This document shows, piece after piece, positions 1 through 8,076 of a stretch of DNA of 64,000 nucleotides. Every line of letters begins with the position of its first letter. Positions within the stretch are counted from its first letter, which is position 1. The notes under the pieces were generated by a model. That model was given only the letters and a program-made list of their open reading frames with translations, searched no databases and was not told the origin of the DNA. This DNA is from Lentzea aerocolonigenes. GTDB lineage: Bacteria; Actinomycetota; Actinomycetes; Mycobacteriales; Pseudonocardiaceae. The stretch lies in assembly GCF_000955955.1 (NCBI RefSeq), contig NZ_JYJG01000007.1, forward strand, positions 62,001 to 126,000, given 5' to 3'. The translations under genes were made by a program, and so were the position numbers.

Positions 1-1423
1 GGCAGACACCAAGCCCCACGACACGACCCCGCACGAGTCCGGCAGCAAGCCCCACGACTCGGACGGCAAGCCGCACGACAGCGAGCCGAAGCCCCACGAC
101 GCCGACAGCAAACCGCACGACGCCGACGGCAAGCCTCACGATGGCCAGCCCAAGCCGCATGACGCCGACGGCAAGCCTCACGATGGCCAGCCCAAGCCGC
201 ATGACGCCGACGGCAAGCCTCACGATGGCCAGCCCAAGCCGCATGACGCCGACGGCAAGCCTCACGATGGCCAGCCCAAGCCGCATGACGCCGACGGCAA
301 ACCGCACGACGGCCAGGACAAGCCCCACGACACCGACGGCAAGCCTCACGACGGCGAGCCCAAGCCGCACGACGACAAGGGCCACGACACCGGCACCAGC
401 GACGCCGACGGCGCCAAGACCCACGACGACCACCACCCGGACGCCACCCCCGCCGACCACGACGCCGACCCAAAGCACGACACCGACGCGTCCAACGGTC
501 ACGGCAGCCACGACGGCCAGGACGGGACCGGGAGCGGCGACGGCGGGTCTGGCGACGACACGCCGCGGTCGCCGAAGGGGCACGACCTCACGCCCGCCTT
601 CGACCACGCGGCCATGGCGGCGTCCGGTGACGGGTACAAGCACCAGCTCGAGCAGATCTACCCGGATCCGGCGGACCGCGAGCGCTACATCGACCTCAGC
701 AAGAAGCTGTCCGCGGACCTGACCCCGGCCGAGGCCCACGAGGTCGCCAACGTCCGCAACCAGATCAAGGTCGAGTCCGGTGACCTCGTCACCAAGGTGC
801 TGCACCCGAACGCGGTCGACGGGTACCTGAAGCACCACGACAACCCGTTGTCCACGGACGCGCAGCGGCAGGGCACGGTCGCCGGCAGCATCGCCAGGGC
901 CGAGGACGTGCACGACATCAACAAGCCCATGGGGTTGCGCGAGGGTCTGGCCCTCGACGACAAGGGCGAGGGCTGGACGCCGATCAAGGACAAGGCCGAG
1001 TCCGCGATGCAGCTCCGCTACCACATGACGGACGACCAGGCGAAGACCGCGACCATTCCCTACGGTGGCCCCGAGAAGACCGATCGCGACTTCGGCGAGG
1101 AGGCGGAGGGCAGGCCGGGCCAGGAGCACCGGTACTACCAGGAGCCGGGCGAGAAGGAGCGCTGGGACAAGGCCGCCCAGACGATGGCCGACGCGGGTGG
1201 TGCCAGCGAGGTGAAGCGCGGGCGGGACCCGTTCACCGGTACCGGGTCGACCGGCGGCGGTGTGCCGGAGTGGGTTGCCAAGCCTGCCGCTCTGCCTGAC
1301 CGGGCGGAGATCTGGGAGGTCAAGGACGGCCAGGAACGTCTGCACGCCGTGTACGAGCGAGGCCGCGGCTGGTACCAGCTCGGGGAGAGCGAGGCGTCGT
1401 GGTCCAGCACACCCGTGAAGTAG
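1..1423 (+). CDS. C-terminal part of a repeat-rich toxin-like protein (5' end outside the window)
   Basis: The reading frame is open from base 2, so the gene begins upstream; 473 residues are visible. Residues 1 to about 125 are a histidine- and aspartate-rich low-complexity tract built on a KPHD core, including four identical 14-residue units at about 44-99. A linker rich in Asp and Gly runs to about 205. The last 270 residues form a globular domain with the blocks KVLHP (265-269), AGSIAR (to Arg299), GGP, PFTGTG (410-415), PEWV and GWYQLG (456-461). The same blocks recur in the gene at 1815. A long variable repeat region followed by a compact C-terminal domain and a small overlapping downstream gene is the layout of polymorphic toxins, but no toxin family was recognised and no catalytic activity is claimed. 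A wall-associated or adhesive role for the repeats is equally possible. Confidence 0.75.
   Translation, partial: ADTKPHDTTPHESGSKPHDSDGKPHDSEPKPHDADSKPHDADGKPHDGQPKPHDADGKPHDGQPKPHDADGKPHDGQPKPHDADGKPHDGQPKPHDADGKPHDGQDKPHDTDGKPHDGEPKPHDDKGHDTGTSDADGAKTHDDHHPDATPADHDADPKHDTDASNGHGSHDGQDGTGSGDGGSGDDTPRSPKGHDLTPAFDHAAMAASGDGYKHQLEQIYPDPADRERYIDLSKKLSADLTPAEAHEVANVRNQIKVESGDLVTKVLHPNAVDGYLKHHDNPLSTDAQRQGTVAGSIARAEDVHDINKPMGLREGLALDDKGEGWTPIKDKAESAMQLRYHMTDDQAKTATIPYGGPEKTDRDFGEEAEGRPGQEHRYYQEPGEKERWDKAAQTMADAGGASEVKRGRDPFTGTGSTGGGVPEWVAKPAALPDRAEIWEVKDGQERLHAVYERGRGWYQLGESEASWSSTPVK
131..298 (+). repeat. Four exact 42-bp tandem repeats coding for KPHD units
   Basis: Copies occupy 131-172, 173-214, 215-256 and 257-298 and look identical by eye. 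Each encodes one 14-residue KPHDGQPKPHDADG unit in the frame of the surrounding gene. Degenerate copies extend on both sides, from about base 1 to base 382. Near-identity at the DNA level implies recent expansion, so copy number may vary between strains. Confidence 0.9.
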
Positions 1424-1818
1424 TCGAGTACAAGAGCGAGACCTACTTCGCCGGCGTCGAGTCGGGGGGCACGATCGAGATCGTCAAGATCCCCGGCGAG
1501 TCGTACGCGACGGACGAGGGTTTCGAGCACTACGAGGACCTGCGCGTCAAACGGGTGCCGGTCCGGGAGGTCGACGCCTGGTACCGCGACGAGTTCACCG
1601 GGAAGTGGCGTGGCCAGCCGTTCGTGCTGTACCCCAACCAGGACGGCACGATGGGCGCGGACTACGTCGGGCCGTCGCAGATCTGGGCGGAGGAGAACGG
1701 CCTCGAGGGCGACCAGTACAACGGCTTCCGCAAGACTTTCAACCAGGACGAGCTCGAGGACGTGCAGGTCAACCGCATCGACTACCTGGCGCGGTGGAAG
1801 GAGAAGAACCCCGCATGA
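1399..1818 (+). CDS. Small acidic protein, possible immunity partner of the toxin-like protein
   Basis: The gene encodes 139 residues from a GTG start that lies 25 bases inside the end of the preceding gene, which implies translational coupling. The product is soluble and rich in aromatic and acidic residues, without a signal peptide or membrane segment. No family was recognised. Its position directly after a toxin-like C-terminal domain, its small size and its acidic character fit an immunity protein, but this rests on context only. Its stop codon overlaps the ATG of the next gene, so the whole 1-3636 set reads as one transcript. Confidence 0.6.
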   Translation: MVQHTREVVEYKSETYFAGVESGGTIEIVKIPGESYATDEGFEHYEDLRVKRVPVREVDAWYRDEFTGKWRGQPFVLYPNQDGTMGADYVGPSQIWAEENGLEGDQYNGFRKTFNQDELEDVQVNRIDYLARWKEKNPA

Positions 1819-2786
1819 GCACCCCACAGGCCGTGCAGAAGGCGGCCGGCATCGGGCCGGAGACGATCCTGCAGAAGATCGTGCACCCCGCGGTCGCGCA
1901 GCTCCACCTGGGCAACGTCGTGGTGCCCGGCCGGTTCGAGCCGCACCGCACCGCGGGGTTCGTGACGCGCGGTCAGGACTTCCCGCAGGGCACCGCGGAC
2001 CAGTTCGCGGAGACGTTCGGCGTGGACAAGGTCGAGGGCTGGCCGCAGGGCAGCCAGTACGTGCTGCGGTTCCTCGCCCACACCACGCAGATCTTCGACA
2101 CCAGCTTCGGCGGCCCCACGCTCGAAGGCGCGCAGAAGATGGGCACCACCCGCGTCTACCCCGTGCCGTTCACCGGCACCGGTTACACGCCCAGCGCGCA
2201 GCCGATCCCCGAGTACGTCATGGAGCTCACCGAACTGCCCGCGGGCACCGAGCTCTGGCGGTTCGAGCCCAACGGTGACGGCAAGGCGGTGGGCAAGTAC
2301 ATCAACCGCCAGATCGGCTGGTATCCGATCGGCGACGTCGGCTTCGGTCCCGGAAGGTATTGGCAGGCACCGGTTCCGCTGCGGCCGACCGTCCGTCGTG
2401 GACTGGTCGCGACCTTCCGCGGCCAGGGCTTCGACGTCGACTTCGGGCCGCGGCCCGGCATCCTGACGCTGCACCCGCTCGCCGGTCAGCCAGCACCGCC
2501 GGACTTCACCGAGGGCGTGCTGGAGATCCCGGACGCCGCGGTGGAGGAACTCGCCTACCTGCGCAAGCTCTGCACCTACAAGAACGCGGAGTTCGAGATC
2601 ATCGGCATCCAGGCCGACCAGGCGGTGCTGCACTTCCTCGGCGAGAACTACGAAACCGCGCACCAGCTCGGACTGACCGAAGTGGACTTCCGGCAGTGGC
2701 GTGCGGTCGCCGGACGCGCCGAGCTGAGCGACGTCCGCGACGAGGTCCGGCCGATCCGGCGTGGTCTTTTCGGGAGCGAGAACTGA
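1815..2786 (+). CDS. Protein carrying a second copy of the toxin-tail module plus a C-terminal extension
   Basis: The gene encodes 323 residues, with ATG overlapping the previous stop (ATGA). Residues 20-175 align by eye with the last part of the gene at the left edge. Shared blocks are KIVHP (21-25), AGFVTR (47-52), FGGP (98-101), PFTGTG (118-123), PEYV (132-135) and GWYPIG (168-173). Residues about 190-315 form an additional domain with no counterpart in the first protein. It contains a GILTLHP segment and ends in a charged stretch. The first copy is followed by a separate small gene, whereas this copy carries its extra domain in the same chain. It could therefore be a toxin-immunity fusion, a neutralising decoy or an orphan toxin module. 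No active-site assignment is possible from sequence alone. Confidence 0.65.
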   Translation: MSTPQAVQKAAGIGPETILQKIVHPAVAQLHLGNVVVPGRFEPHRTAGFVTRGQDFPQGTADQFAETFGVDKVEGWPQGSQYVLRFLAHTTQIFDTSFGGPTLEGAQKMGTTRVYPVPFTGTGYTPSAQPIPEYVMELTELPAGTELWRFEPNGDGKAVGKYINRQIGWYPIGDVGFGPGRYWQAPVPLRPTVRRGLVATFRGQGFDVDFGPRPGILTLHPLAGQPAPPDFTEGVLEIPDAAVEELAYLRKLCTYKNAEFEIIGIQADQAVLHFLGENYETAHQLGLTEVDFRQWRAVAGRAELSDVRDEVRPIRRGLFGSEN

Positions 2787-3235
2787 TGACGACCCCCAAC
2801 GACGGCTGGAAGTCCGCGGAGCTGCGGGCGGCAGAGGCCCAGGTCGACGCGCGCTTCAAGGAGGCGCAGGACCTCGCGGCCCGGCTCAAGGACACGCCGC
2901 TGCCGCCGGTCCCGCCGGTCGATTTCAAGGCGATCGCCCAGCAGGTCGAGCGCGCGGCGCAGGAGAAGGACGCGCCGCCGCAGCTGAAAGCGTTGAAGCG
3001 CAAGGTGGACGCGGGCGAGTTCAGCTGGGAGGACGTGGTCTCCGGCAAGGCCGCGCAGGATCCCGATGTGCAGGCCATGCAGCAGGAGAACGTCAAGAAG
3101 ATGAAGCAGGCGTTCCAGATGCTGCAGGAGGGCATGACCGCCGACGAGATCATGAACGCGCAGGGCCCGCGCAGAGGCAGGGGTGACGACGGCGACGAGA
3201 ACGACCCCGACATCTTCGCGGAGGACAAGTGGTGA
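2786..3235 (+). CDS. Small acidic protein with C-terminal F-x-E-D-x-W motif, copy 1
   Basis: The gene encodes 149 residues, and the ATG shares one base with the preceding stop (TGATG). The N-terminal half is predicted to be helical and rich in Ala, Glu and Lys. A central FSWEDVVSGKAAQDP segment is followed by another helix and an acidic tail ending FAEDKW. The next gene has the same order of elements, so the two are tandem paralogues. They could be chaperones, adaptors or immunity proteins for the upstream products. No family was recognised. Confidence 0.65.
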   Translation: MTTPNDGWKSAELRAAEAQVDARFKEAQDLAARLKDTPLPPVPPVDFKAIAQQVERAAQEKDAPPQLKALKRKVDAGEFSWEDVVSGKAAQDPDVQAMQQENVKKMKQAFQMLQEGMTADEIMNAQGPRRGRGDDGDENDPDIFAEDKW

Positions 3236-3636
3236 TGACGGCCTGGCGGACACCGGACATCGCCGCGGCGGAGGACTTCCTGACGGGTGCGGTCGCCGAC
3301 GTGGACCGCGCCATGAGGACTGCGCAGCAGGGGCTCAAGGGCAAGGAACCGTCCACTGAGGACGTCCGCAGGGTGATGCAGTTCGCCAAGTCGAGCGAAG
3401 CGTCACCGGCGATGCGGCAGCTGGCCGACCGCATCGCCCGCGGCGCCGGGCTCAGCTGGCGTCAGGTCCTCACCGGCGAGGCGGGCCACGATCCCCTTGT
3501 GCGGGAAGCACTCGAGGCCGACCGGGCCACGCTCGACACGCTGATCAAGGGCGAGATGGTCCCGCCGCCGCAGCCGCGCAAGCCCGCGCGGGGAGACGAC
3601 GACGAGCCGACCCAGTTCACCGAGGACGCCTGGTAG
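3235..3636 (+). CDS. Small acidic protein with C-terminal F-x-E-D-x-W motif, copy 2
   Basis: The gene encodes 133 residues from ATG 3235, which again overlaps the preceding stop as TGATG; in-frame GTG codons at 3229 and 3232 are less likely starts. It parallels its neighbour: an LSWRQVLTGEAGHDP segment corresponds to FSWEDVVSGKAAQDP, and the acidic tail ends FTEDAW. Identity is low outside these blocks, so the duplication is old. It is the last gene of the apparent five-gene transcription unit and converges on menA, with only seven bases between the stop codons. Confidence 0.65.
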   Translation: MTAWRTPDIAAAEDFLTGAVADVDRAMRTAQQGLKGKEPSTEDVRRVMQFAKSSEASPAMRQLADRIARGAGLSWRQVLTGEAGHDPLVREALEADRATLDTLIKGEMVPPPQPRKPARGDDDEPTQFTEDAW

Positions 3637-3643
3637 GGCGAAG

Positions 3644-4516
3644 TCAGTCGAGGAACAACCCGACGCTGACCAGCACGGCCCAGGCGAGCATCGCGATCCC
3701 GGTGAACTGCAGCACCGGGATCAGGTCGCGCCCACCACGCCCGGCCGCCACCCGGCGCACCGCGGGCAGCAGGATCGGCGCCGCGAGGAACCCGAGCAAC
3801 GCGTACGGCACCCGCACGGTCATCCCGAGCGCGATCAGGAACGGCACCGCCACCAGCGCGAGGTAGAGCCTGCGGGTGTCCTTGTCGCCCAGCACCACGG
3901 CCAGGGTTCGCTTGCCCGACACGGCATCCGTCGGGATGTCACGCAGGTTGTTCGCCACCAGCACGGCCGCCGAGATCGACCCCATCGCGATGGACGCCCC
4001 GATGCCGATCCCGGTGATCTCGCCGGTCTGCACGTACAGCGTGCCCAGCACCGCGGCCGGCCCGAAGAACAGGAACACGGCGATCTCGCCGAGCCCCGCG
4101 TAGCCGTAGGGACGCTTGCCGCCGGTGTAGAACCACGCGCCGGCAACGCACACAGCGCCGAACGCGATCATCCACCAGTACCCGGACAGGGCCACCAAGG
4201 CGATTCCCGCGAGCGCGCCCACCCCGAGCGAGATGAACGCCGCCAGCCGCACCTTGGCCGGCTCGGCGGCACCGGAACCGGTGAGGCGGAACGGCCCCAC
4301 CCGGTTGTCGTCGGTGCCGCGGATGCCGTCGGAGTAGTCGTTGGCGTAGTTCACGCCGATCTGCAGCGCGATCGAGACCACCAGCGCCAGCACCGTGTAG
4401 AGCGCGTTGAACTCGTCGATGTGGTGTGCCGCCGCCGCTCCCACGATCACGGGCGCGATCGAGTTCGGCAGGGTGCGCGGGCGGGTCCCCTGGATCCACT
4501 GGACGACTGAGGCCAT
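3644..4516 (-). CDS. menA: 1,4-dihydroxy-2-naphthoate polyprenyltransferase
   Basis: This 290-residue integral membrane protein of the UbiA superfamily transfers a polyprenyl chain to 1,4-dihydroxy-2-naphthoate with loss of CO2, the membrane step of menaquinone synthesis. The first aspartate motif is visible at residues 59-70 as NDYSDGIRGTDD, and a second one lies in the DIPTDAVSGKRT loop around residue 195. About eight hydrophobic segments follow the usual family pattern, and length is normal. Other men genes lie at 7020-11522 and 14002-15234, as in mycobacteria where they are also loosely clustered. Confidence 0.95.
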   Translation of the reverse strand: MASVVQWIQGTRPRTLPNSIAPVIVGAAAAHHIDEFNALYTVLALVVSIALQIGVNYANDYSDGIRGTDDNRVGPFRLTGSGAAEPAKVRLAAFISLGVGALAGIALVALSGYWWMIAFGAVCVAGAWFYTGGKRPYGYAGLGEIAVFLFFGPAAVLGTLYVQTGEITGIGIGASIAMGSISAAVLVANNLRDIPTDAVSGKRTLAVVLGDKDTRRLYLALVAVPFLIALGMTVRVPYALLGFLAAPILLPAVRRVAAGRGGRDLIPVLQFTGIAMLAWAVLVSVGLFLD

Positions 4517-4562
4517 GCCTCCATCCTCCGCTATGGCTACTGAGGACCCGCCAACGGGCCTA

Positions 4563-5651
4563 TCAGCAGCTAGTCGCGCCGGACACGCCCGCCACGTACG
4601 CCTTGGCGACGTGCTTGCCGGAAGCGATGCGGTACCAGATGTTGGACGTGCCCTGCGTGCCGGTCACGGACTCGCCGGTCAGCTGGCAGGTGACCCGCAC
4701 CTGGGCGTAGTTCGCGGCCAGACCGACCTGCGACGTCGAGGAGTTCGCGCCGCTGCGGACGTTCACCGTGCCGTTCGCCGCGGAGGTGCGGACCGTCCCG
4801 ACAGGACCGGAGCCGGTCCACAGGTACGTCACCGTCACCCACGAGTTGGTGGTCAGCTTGAGGCCGTCCCAGAACACGCCGTCCGCCAGGTCGATGCCGG
4901 CCGGGTTCGCGACCTCACGGCCGTACTGGTCCTTGCCTCCGTTGTAGTTGTCCTCGTACGCGGCCTGCGCCTCGGGCTTGCCCTGCGGCAGGTTCTTCCA
5001 CATCTCGCGCGTGGTGGACGGGTTCCAGTAGTCGTCCTTGGTGTTCCACGGGCCGACGTCCCACACCGGAGCCCATTCGCAACGGCCGTTCGAGGCGCAC
5101 ACCTGCACGCTGTAACTGCCGGAGTTGTTGGGCGCCAAGCCACGGCGTGACGGCAGCGCGACGAAGTGGTCGCGTGAACGGATCGTGTGACCGTTCGCCG
5201 TGTTGCCGCCGACGAGGCCCTCACGCGTCGCGTACACGCGGTACGCACGTCCAGCAGCGGCAATGGAAACGTCTTCCGCAGGAGCGGGCTTGTCCGAAGC
5301 CGTCAGCTGCACGCGTTCTGCCTTGCCACTGCTCAGAACCACGCGGGTCTGGACGGTGTTCGTGGCCACCGGCAACGTGGCCGGCGCCTCCAGCCACTCG
5401 GTCCACTGGCCGTCCGGCCGCAGACCGCGCACGTCGACCACGCCGTCGCCGGTCACCGCCGCCGTGACCGTGTTGGCTGGCTGGGCGAGTCTGTGCGGTT
5501 CCAGCTCGATCAGGCCCGTCCGCGGAGAACCGCCCCACGACACGAGCTTGTAGTTCAGGTCGGCGGACCACTCGTTGCCGGACGCCTGGGCAGGGGACGC
5601 CAGTCCGACGACCATGCAGGCGCCGACGACCAGCGGTAACAGGTAGCGCAT
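4563..5651 (-). CDS. Secreted protein with a C-terminal SH3-like domain
   Basis: The gene encodes 362 residues with a clear signal peptide, cleaved probably after AQA at residue 23, so the product is exported. The middle part, with SVQVCASNGRCEW and repeated Trp-containing strands, resembles no family I can name. The last 80 residues, including GTVNVRSGANSSTSQVGLA, match the bacterial SH3 pattern in which an N-V-R-S/G turn is typical of cell-wall-binding modules. A role in binding or remodelling peptidoglycan is an inference from that domain. The gene is separated from menA by 46 bases and runs in the same direction, but a functional link is not evident. Confidence 0.7.
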   Translation of the reverse strand: MRYLLPLVVGACMVVGLASPAQASGNEWSADLNYKLVSWGGSPRTGLIELEPHRLAQPANTVTAAVTGDGVVDVRGLRPDGQWTEWLEAPATLPVATNTVQTRVVLSSGKAERVQLTASDKPAPAEDVSIAAAGRAYRVYATREGLVGGNTANGHTIRSRDHFVALPSRRGLAPNNSGSYSVQVCASNGRCEWAPVWDVGPWNTKDDYWNPSTTREMWKNLPQGKPEAQAAYEDNYNGGKDQYGREVANPAGIDLADGVFWDGLKLTTNSWVTVTYLWTGSGPVGTVRTSAANGTVNVRSGANSSTSQVGLAANYAQVRVTCQLTGESVTGTQGTSNIWYRIASGKHVAKAYVAGVSGATSC

Positions 5652-5771
5652 GAGAAACCCCCATCGCTAGCGCACGCGGCTGGGTCCGCGCGCTTCGCGG
5701 GGGAGAGTTGTCCTCAGCGGTAAAGGTTCACCTAAATCTCCGGCGATGCGGAGCAATGCCATGCTGATCGC

Positions 5772-6956
5772 GTGAAGCAGGTGGTGCAGGTGCGTCTGTT
5801 GCCGACGCCTGAACAGTCGGCGGCACTGTTGACGACTCTGCATGTCTGCAATGCGGCCGGCTCATGGCTGTCCGAGCAAATGCACGCTGCCGGCGAGTTC
5901 CGGAAGTTCGACGTGCAGAAGCGCTTCTACGTCCAGTTGCGGGAACGGTTCGGTCTGGCGGCGCAGCCGACCATCCGAGTGATCAGCAAGACCGTGGACG
6001 CGTACACGACGTTGCGTGCCAACCTCACGGCTGGGAACTACGGGCGTCCGGAGTCGGACCGGCGTCGCAAGGTCGAGTCCCGCCCGATCGTGTTCCGCCC
6101 GGAGGCTGGGCAGCCCTTCGACGCGCGCTGCCTGTCATGGCGGCTGGCTGAGGCTGGTCGTGAAGGCACCGTGTCGATCTGGAGCACCGCAGGCCGGCTG
6201 CGTGGTGTGCGGATTATGGGGCACCCCGGCCATCTCGCCCTGCTCCGTTCCAGGTCGATTGGGGAAACCGATCTGGTCAACCGCGACGGGGTGTGGACGT
6301 TGCACGCTGTTGTCGATGGTTCGCAGGCACCCCATCGGGAGCCGGTGCACGGATTTCTCGGAATCGATATGGGGATCGTGAACCTCGCGACCACCTCCGA
6401 CGGCGATCGAATGTCCGGGGCTCGCCTGAACCGCCATCGCAAGCGACAGCAGCGCCTCCGCAGGCGGTTGCAAGCCAAGAAGACGTCTTCTTCGCGACGG
6501 TTGCTGAAGAAGCGCCGCCGTAAGGAGAGGCGGTTCGCCGCCGATGTGAACCATCAGATCAGCAAGCGCATCGTGGCCGAGGCTGAACGCACCGGACGCG
6601 GCATCGCTGTCGAGCAGTTGACAGGGATCCGCGACCGGGTACGGCTTCGCAAGCCCCAACGGGCCACGCTGCACTCCTGGTCGTTTGCCCAACTCGGCCA
6701 GTTTCTCGCCTACAAGGCTGAGCGAGCAGGCATCGCTTTTGTACGGGTCGATCCCGCGTACACCTCGCAGCAATGCAGCAGCTGCGGTGAGATCGACAAG
6801 AAGAACCGGCGCTCGCAAGCGTCGTATGTCTGTGGCCGGTGCGGCTTCGTTGGGCACGCCGACCACAACGCGGCACGCAACATCGCAACACGTGGTGTGG
6901 CGTGCTGGGGCGAAGTCATGCGTCCACACGCAGCGCCCACCCTGGCAGCCAGCTAG
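5772..6956 (+). CDS. tnpB: TnpB-type RNA-guided nuclease of an IS200/IS605-group element
   Basis: The gene encodes 394 residues from a GTG start. The family cleaves DNA next to the transposon-adjacent motif using an RNA from the element's right end. The RuvC-like catalytic residues are all present: Asp199 in GIDMG, Glu281 in AVEQL and Asp364 in HADHNAARN. The zinc ribbon Cys335, 338, 354 and 357 is intact, and an Arg/Lys-rich helix lies at 222-256. The nuclease therefore looks functional. No tnpA transposase is nearby, so the element cannot move on its own unless TnpA acts in trans. The 3' end of the element lies against the last codons of menE, which is convergent. Confidence 0.93.
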   Translation: MKQVVQVRLLPTPEQSAALLTTLHVCNAAGSWLSEQMHAAGEFRKFDVQKRFYVQLRERFGLAAQPTIRVISKTVDAYTTLRANLTAGNYGRPESDRRRKVESRPIVFRPEAGQPFDARCLSWRLAEAGREGTVSIWSTAGRLRGVRIMGHPGHLALLRSRSIGETDLVNRDGVWTLHAVVDGSQAPHREPVHGFLGIDMGIVNLATTSDGDRMSGARLNRHRKRQQRLRRRLQAKKTSSSRRLLKKRRRKERRFAADVNHQISKRIVAEAERTGRGIAVEQLTGIRDRVRLRKPQRATLHSWSFAQLGQFLAYKAERAGIAFVRVDPAYTSQQCSSCGEIDKKNRRSQASYVCGRCGFVGHADHNAARNIATRGVACWGEVMRPHAAPTLAAS

Positions 6957-7055
6957 GGCGGCAGCAGCAAGCCTATTGGCATCCCCGAACCGGAGAACCA
7001 GGCGACGAACGTCTGCACCTCAGGGACGAGGCCATGACCTAAAAGAGTCGAGAAC
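6940..7055 (+). ncRNA. Probable guide (omega) RNA region at the right end of the TnpB element
   Basis: In characterised IS200/IS605 elements the guide RNA covers the 3' end of tnpB and the right end of the element, with the guide taken from flanking DNA. The non-coding stretch 6957-7020 and the hairpin-forming DNA that follows fit that place. The exact right boundary is not seen; it probably lies between 7019 and 7060. The assignment is by position only. Confidence 0.35.
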
Positions 7056-8066
7056 TGCTGTTCTGTCGACTTTGCCCGGTCCGCGCAACGGCAGCTCGGA
7101 CACGAACCGCACCAGCTTGGGCACGGCAGCGCGGCCCGCGCCGTCCAAGACAGCAGCCTTCAAGGCATCCAGCGACGGTTCGTCACCGCGCACGACCACA
7201 GCCGCCGCGACGACCATGCCCCACTCGTCGTCCGGCACCCCGACGACACACGCCTCCAGCACGCCCTCGACGGTCGCCAGAGCCCGCTCGACCAGGATCG
7301 GCGGCACCTTCTCGCCACCCGTGACGATCACGTCGTCCGCGCGGCCCAGCACCTCCAGCCGCCCGTCGCGCAGCCGGCCGAGATCCCCGGTGCGGAACCA
7401 CTCGCCGAACGGTTCCGCGCTGCCCCGGTATCCCAGCGCCAGCACGGGTCCGCTGATCTCGATCACGTCGTCGGTGCGCACCGAGACGTCCCGCAGCGGC
7501 TCACCGTCGTACACACACCCACCGGCCGTCTCGCTCATGCCGTACGTGGTGACGACCTGCACTCCCAAAGCGCGCGCCTGCTGCAACAGCTTCGGAGGGG
7601 TGGCGGCCCCGCCGATCAGCACGCCGTCGAACTGCCGCAGCGCCTCGAGCCCCGGCCCCTCGGTCACGACCAGCCGGGACAGCTGCGTCGGCACCAGCGC
7701 GGTGTAGTGGCGGCCGGGCTGGGCCAGCACCGGCCGCGCGGCCTGCGCGAAACCCATGGCGCGGAAGCCCTTCGACATGTCCAGCACGCCGGGTGTGCTG
7801 CCCGCGACGATCGACCGCACGAGCACCTGGACCCCGGCGATGTGGCTGGTGGGCAACGCCAGCAGCCACGTCCCGGGCCCGCCGAGCCGCTCGTGCGTGG
7901 CTTCGGCCGAGGTCGTGAGGGCCGAGGCGTCGAGCAGCACGGTCTTCGGCTCGCCCGTCGACCCGGAGGTGGGCACGCCGAGCGCGGCCCGCTTCTCCCA
8001 GCCGTCGAGCGGGCCGTCCACCAGCGGCTCGCCACCGTCGAGCGCCGCGCGCAGTTCGTCGAGCAT
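7020..8066 (-). CDS. menE: O-succinylbenzoate-CoA ligase
   Basis: The gene encodes 348 residues of the AMP-forming acyl-CoA ligase superfamily, which activates o-succinylbenzoate to its CoA ester for MenB. Visible motifs are the phosphate loop TSGSTGEPK (33-41), the GMSETAGG segment, RTGDLGRL and the C-terminal LPLRGPGKVDR with its catalytic lysine. The last dozen residues after GKVDRTAVL run into the right end of the TnpB element, so the native C-terminus has probably been replaced. The catalytic lysine is upstream of this point and is preserved. menB lies 10 bases upstream in the same direction. Confidence 0.94.
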   Translation of the reverse strand: MLDELRAALDGGEPLVDGPLDGWEKRAALGVPTSGSTGEPKTVLLDASALTTSAEATHERLGGPGTWLLALPTSHIAGVQVLVRSIVAGSTPGVLDMSKGFRAMGFAQAARPVLAQPGRHYTALVPTQLSRLVVTEGPGLEALRQFDGVLIGGAATPPKLLQQARALGVQVVTTYGMSETAGGCVYDGEPLRDVSVRTDDVIEISGPVLALGYRGSAEPFGEWFRTGDLGRLRDGRLEVLGRADDVIVTGGEKVPPILVERALATVEGVLEACVVGVPDDEWGMVVAAAVVVRGDEPSLDALKAAVLDGAGRAAVPKLVRFVSELPLRGPGKVDRTAVLDSFRSWPRP

Positions 8067-8076
8067 CAGATCCCGC

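Noticed and set aside
141..722. 193-residue open frame with repeated MASPSRMTPTASLT units
   Set aside because: It is the alternate frame of the KPHD repeats; the true frame continues into the globular C-terminal domain.
6135..6929. Minus-strand open frame of 264 residues inside tnpB
   Set aside because: It is a shadow; the tnpB frame has the RuvC and zinc-ribbon residues.
7020..8066. menE as a pseudogene broken by the TnpB element
   Set aside because: The frame is intact and the catalytic C-terminal lysine motif is retained; only the last residues appear changed.
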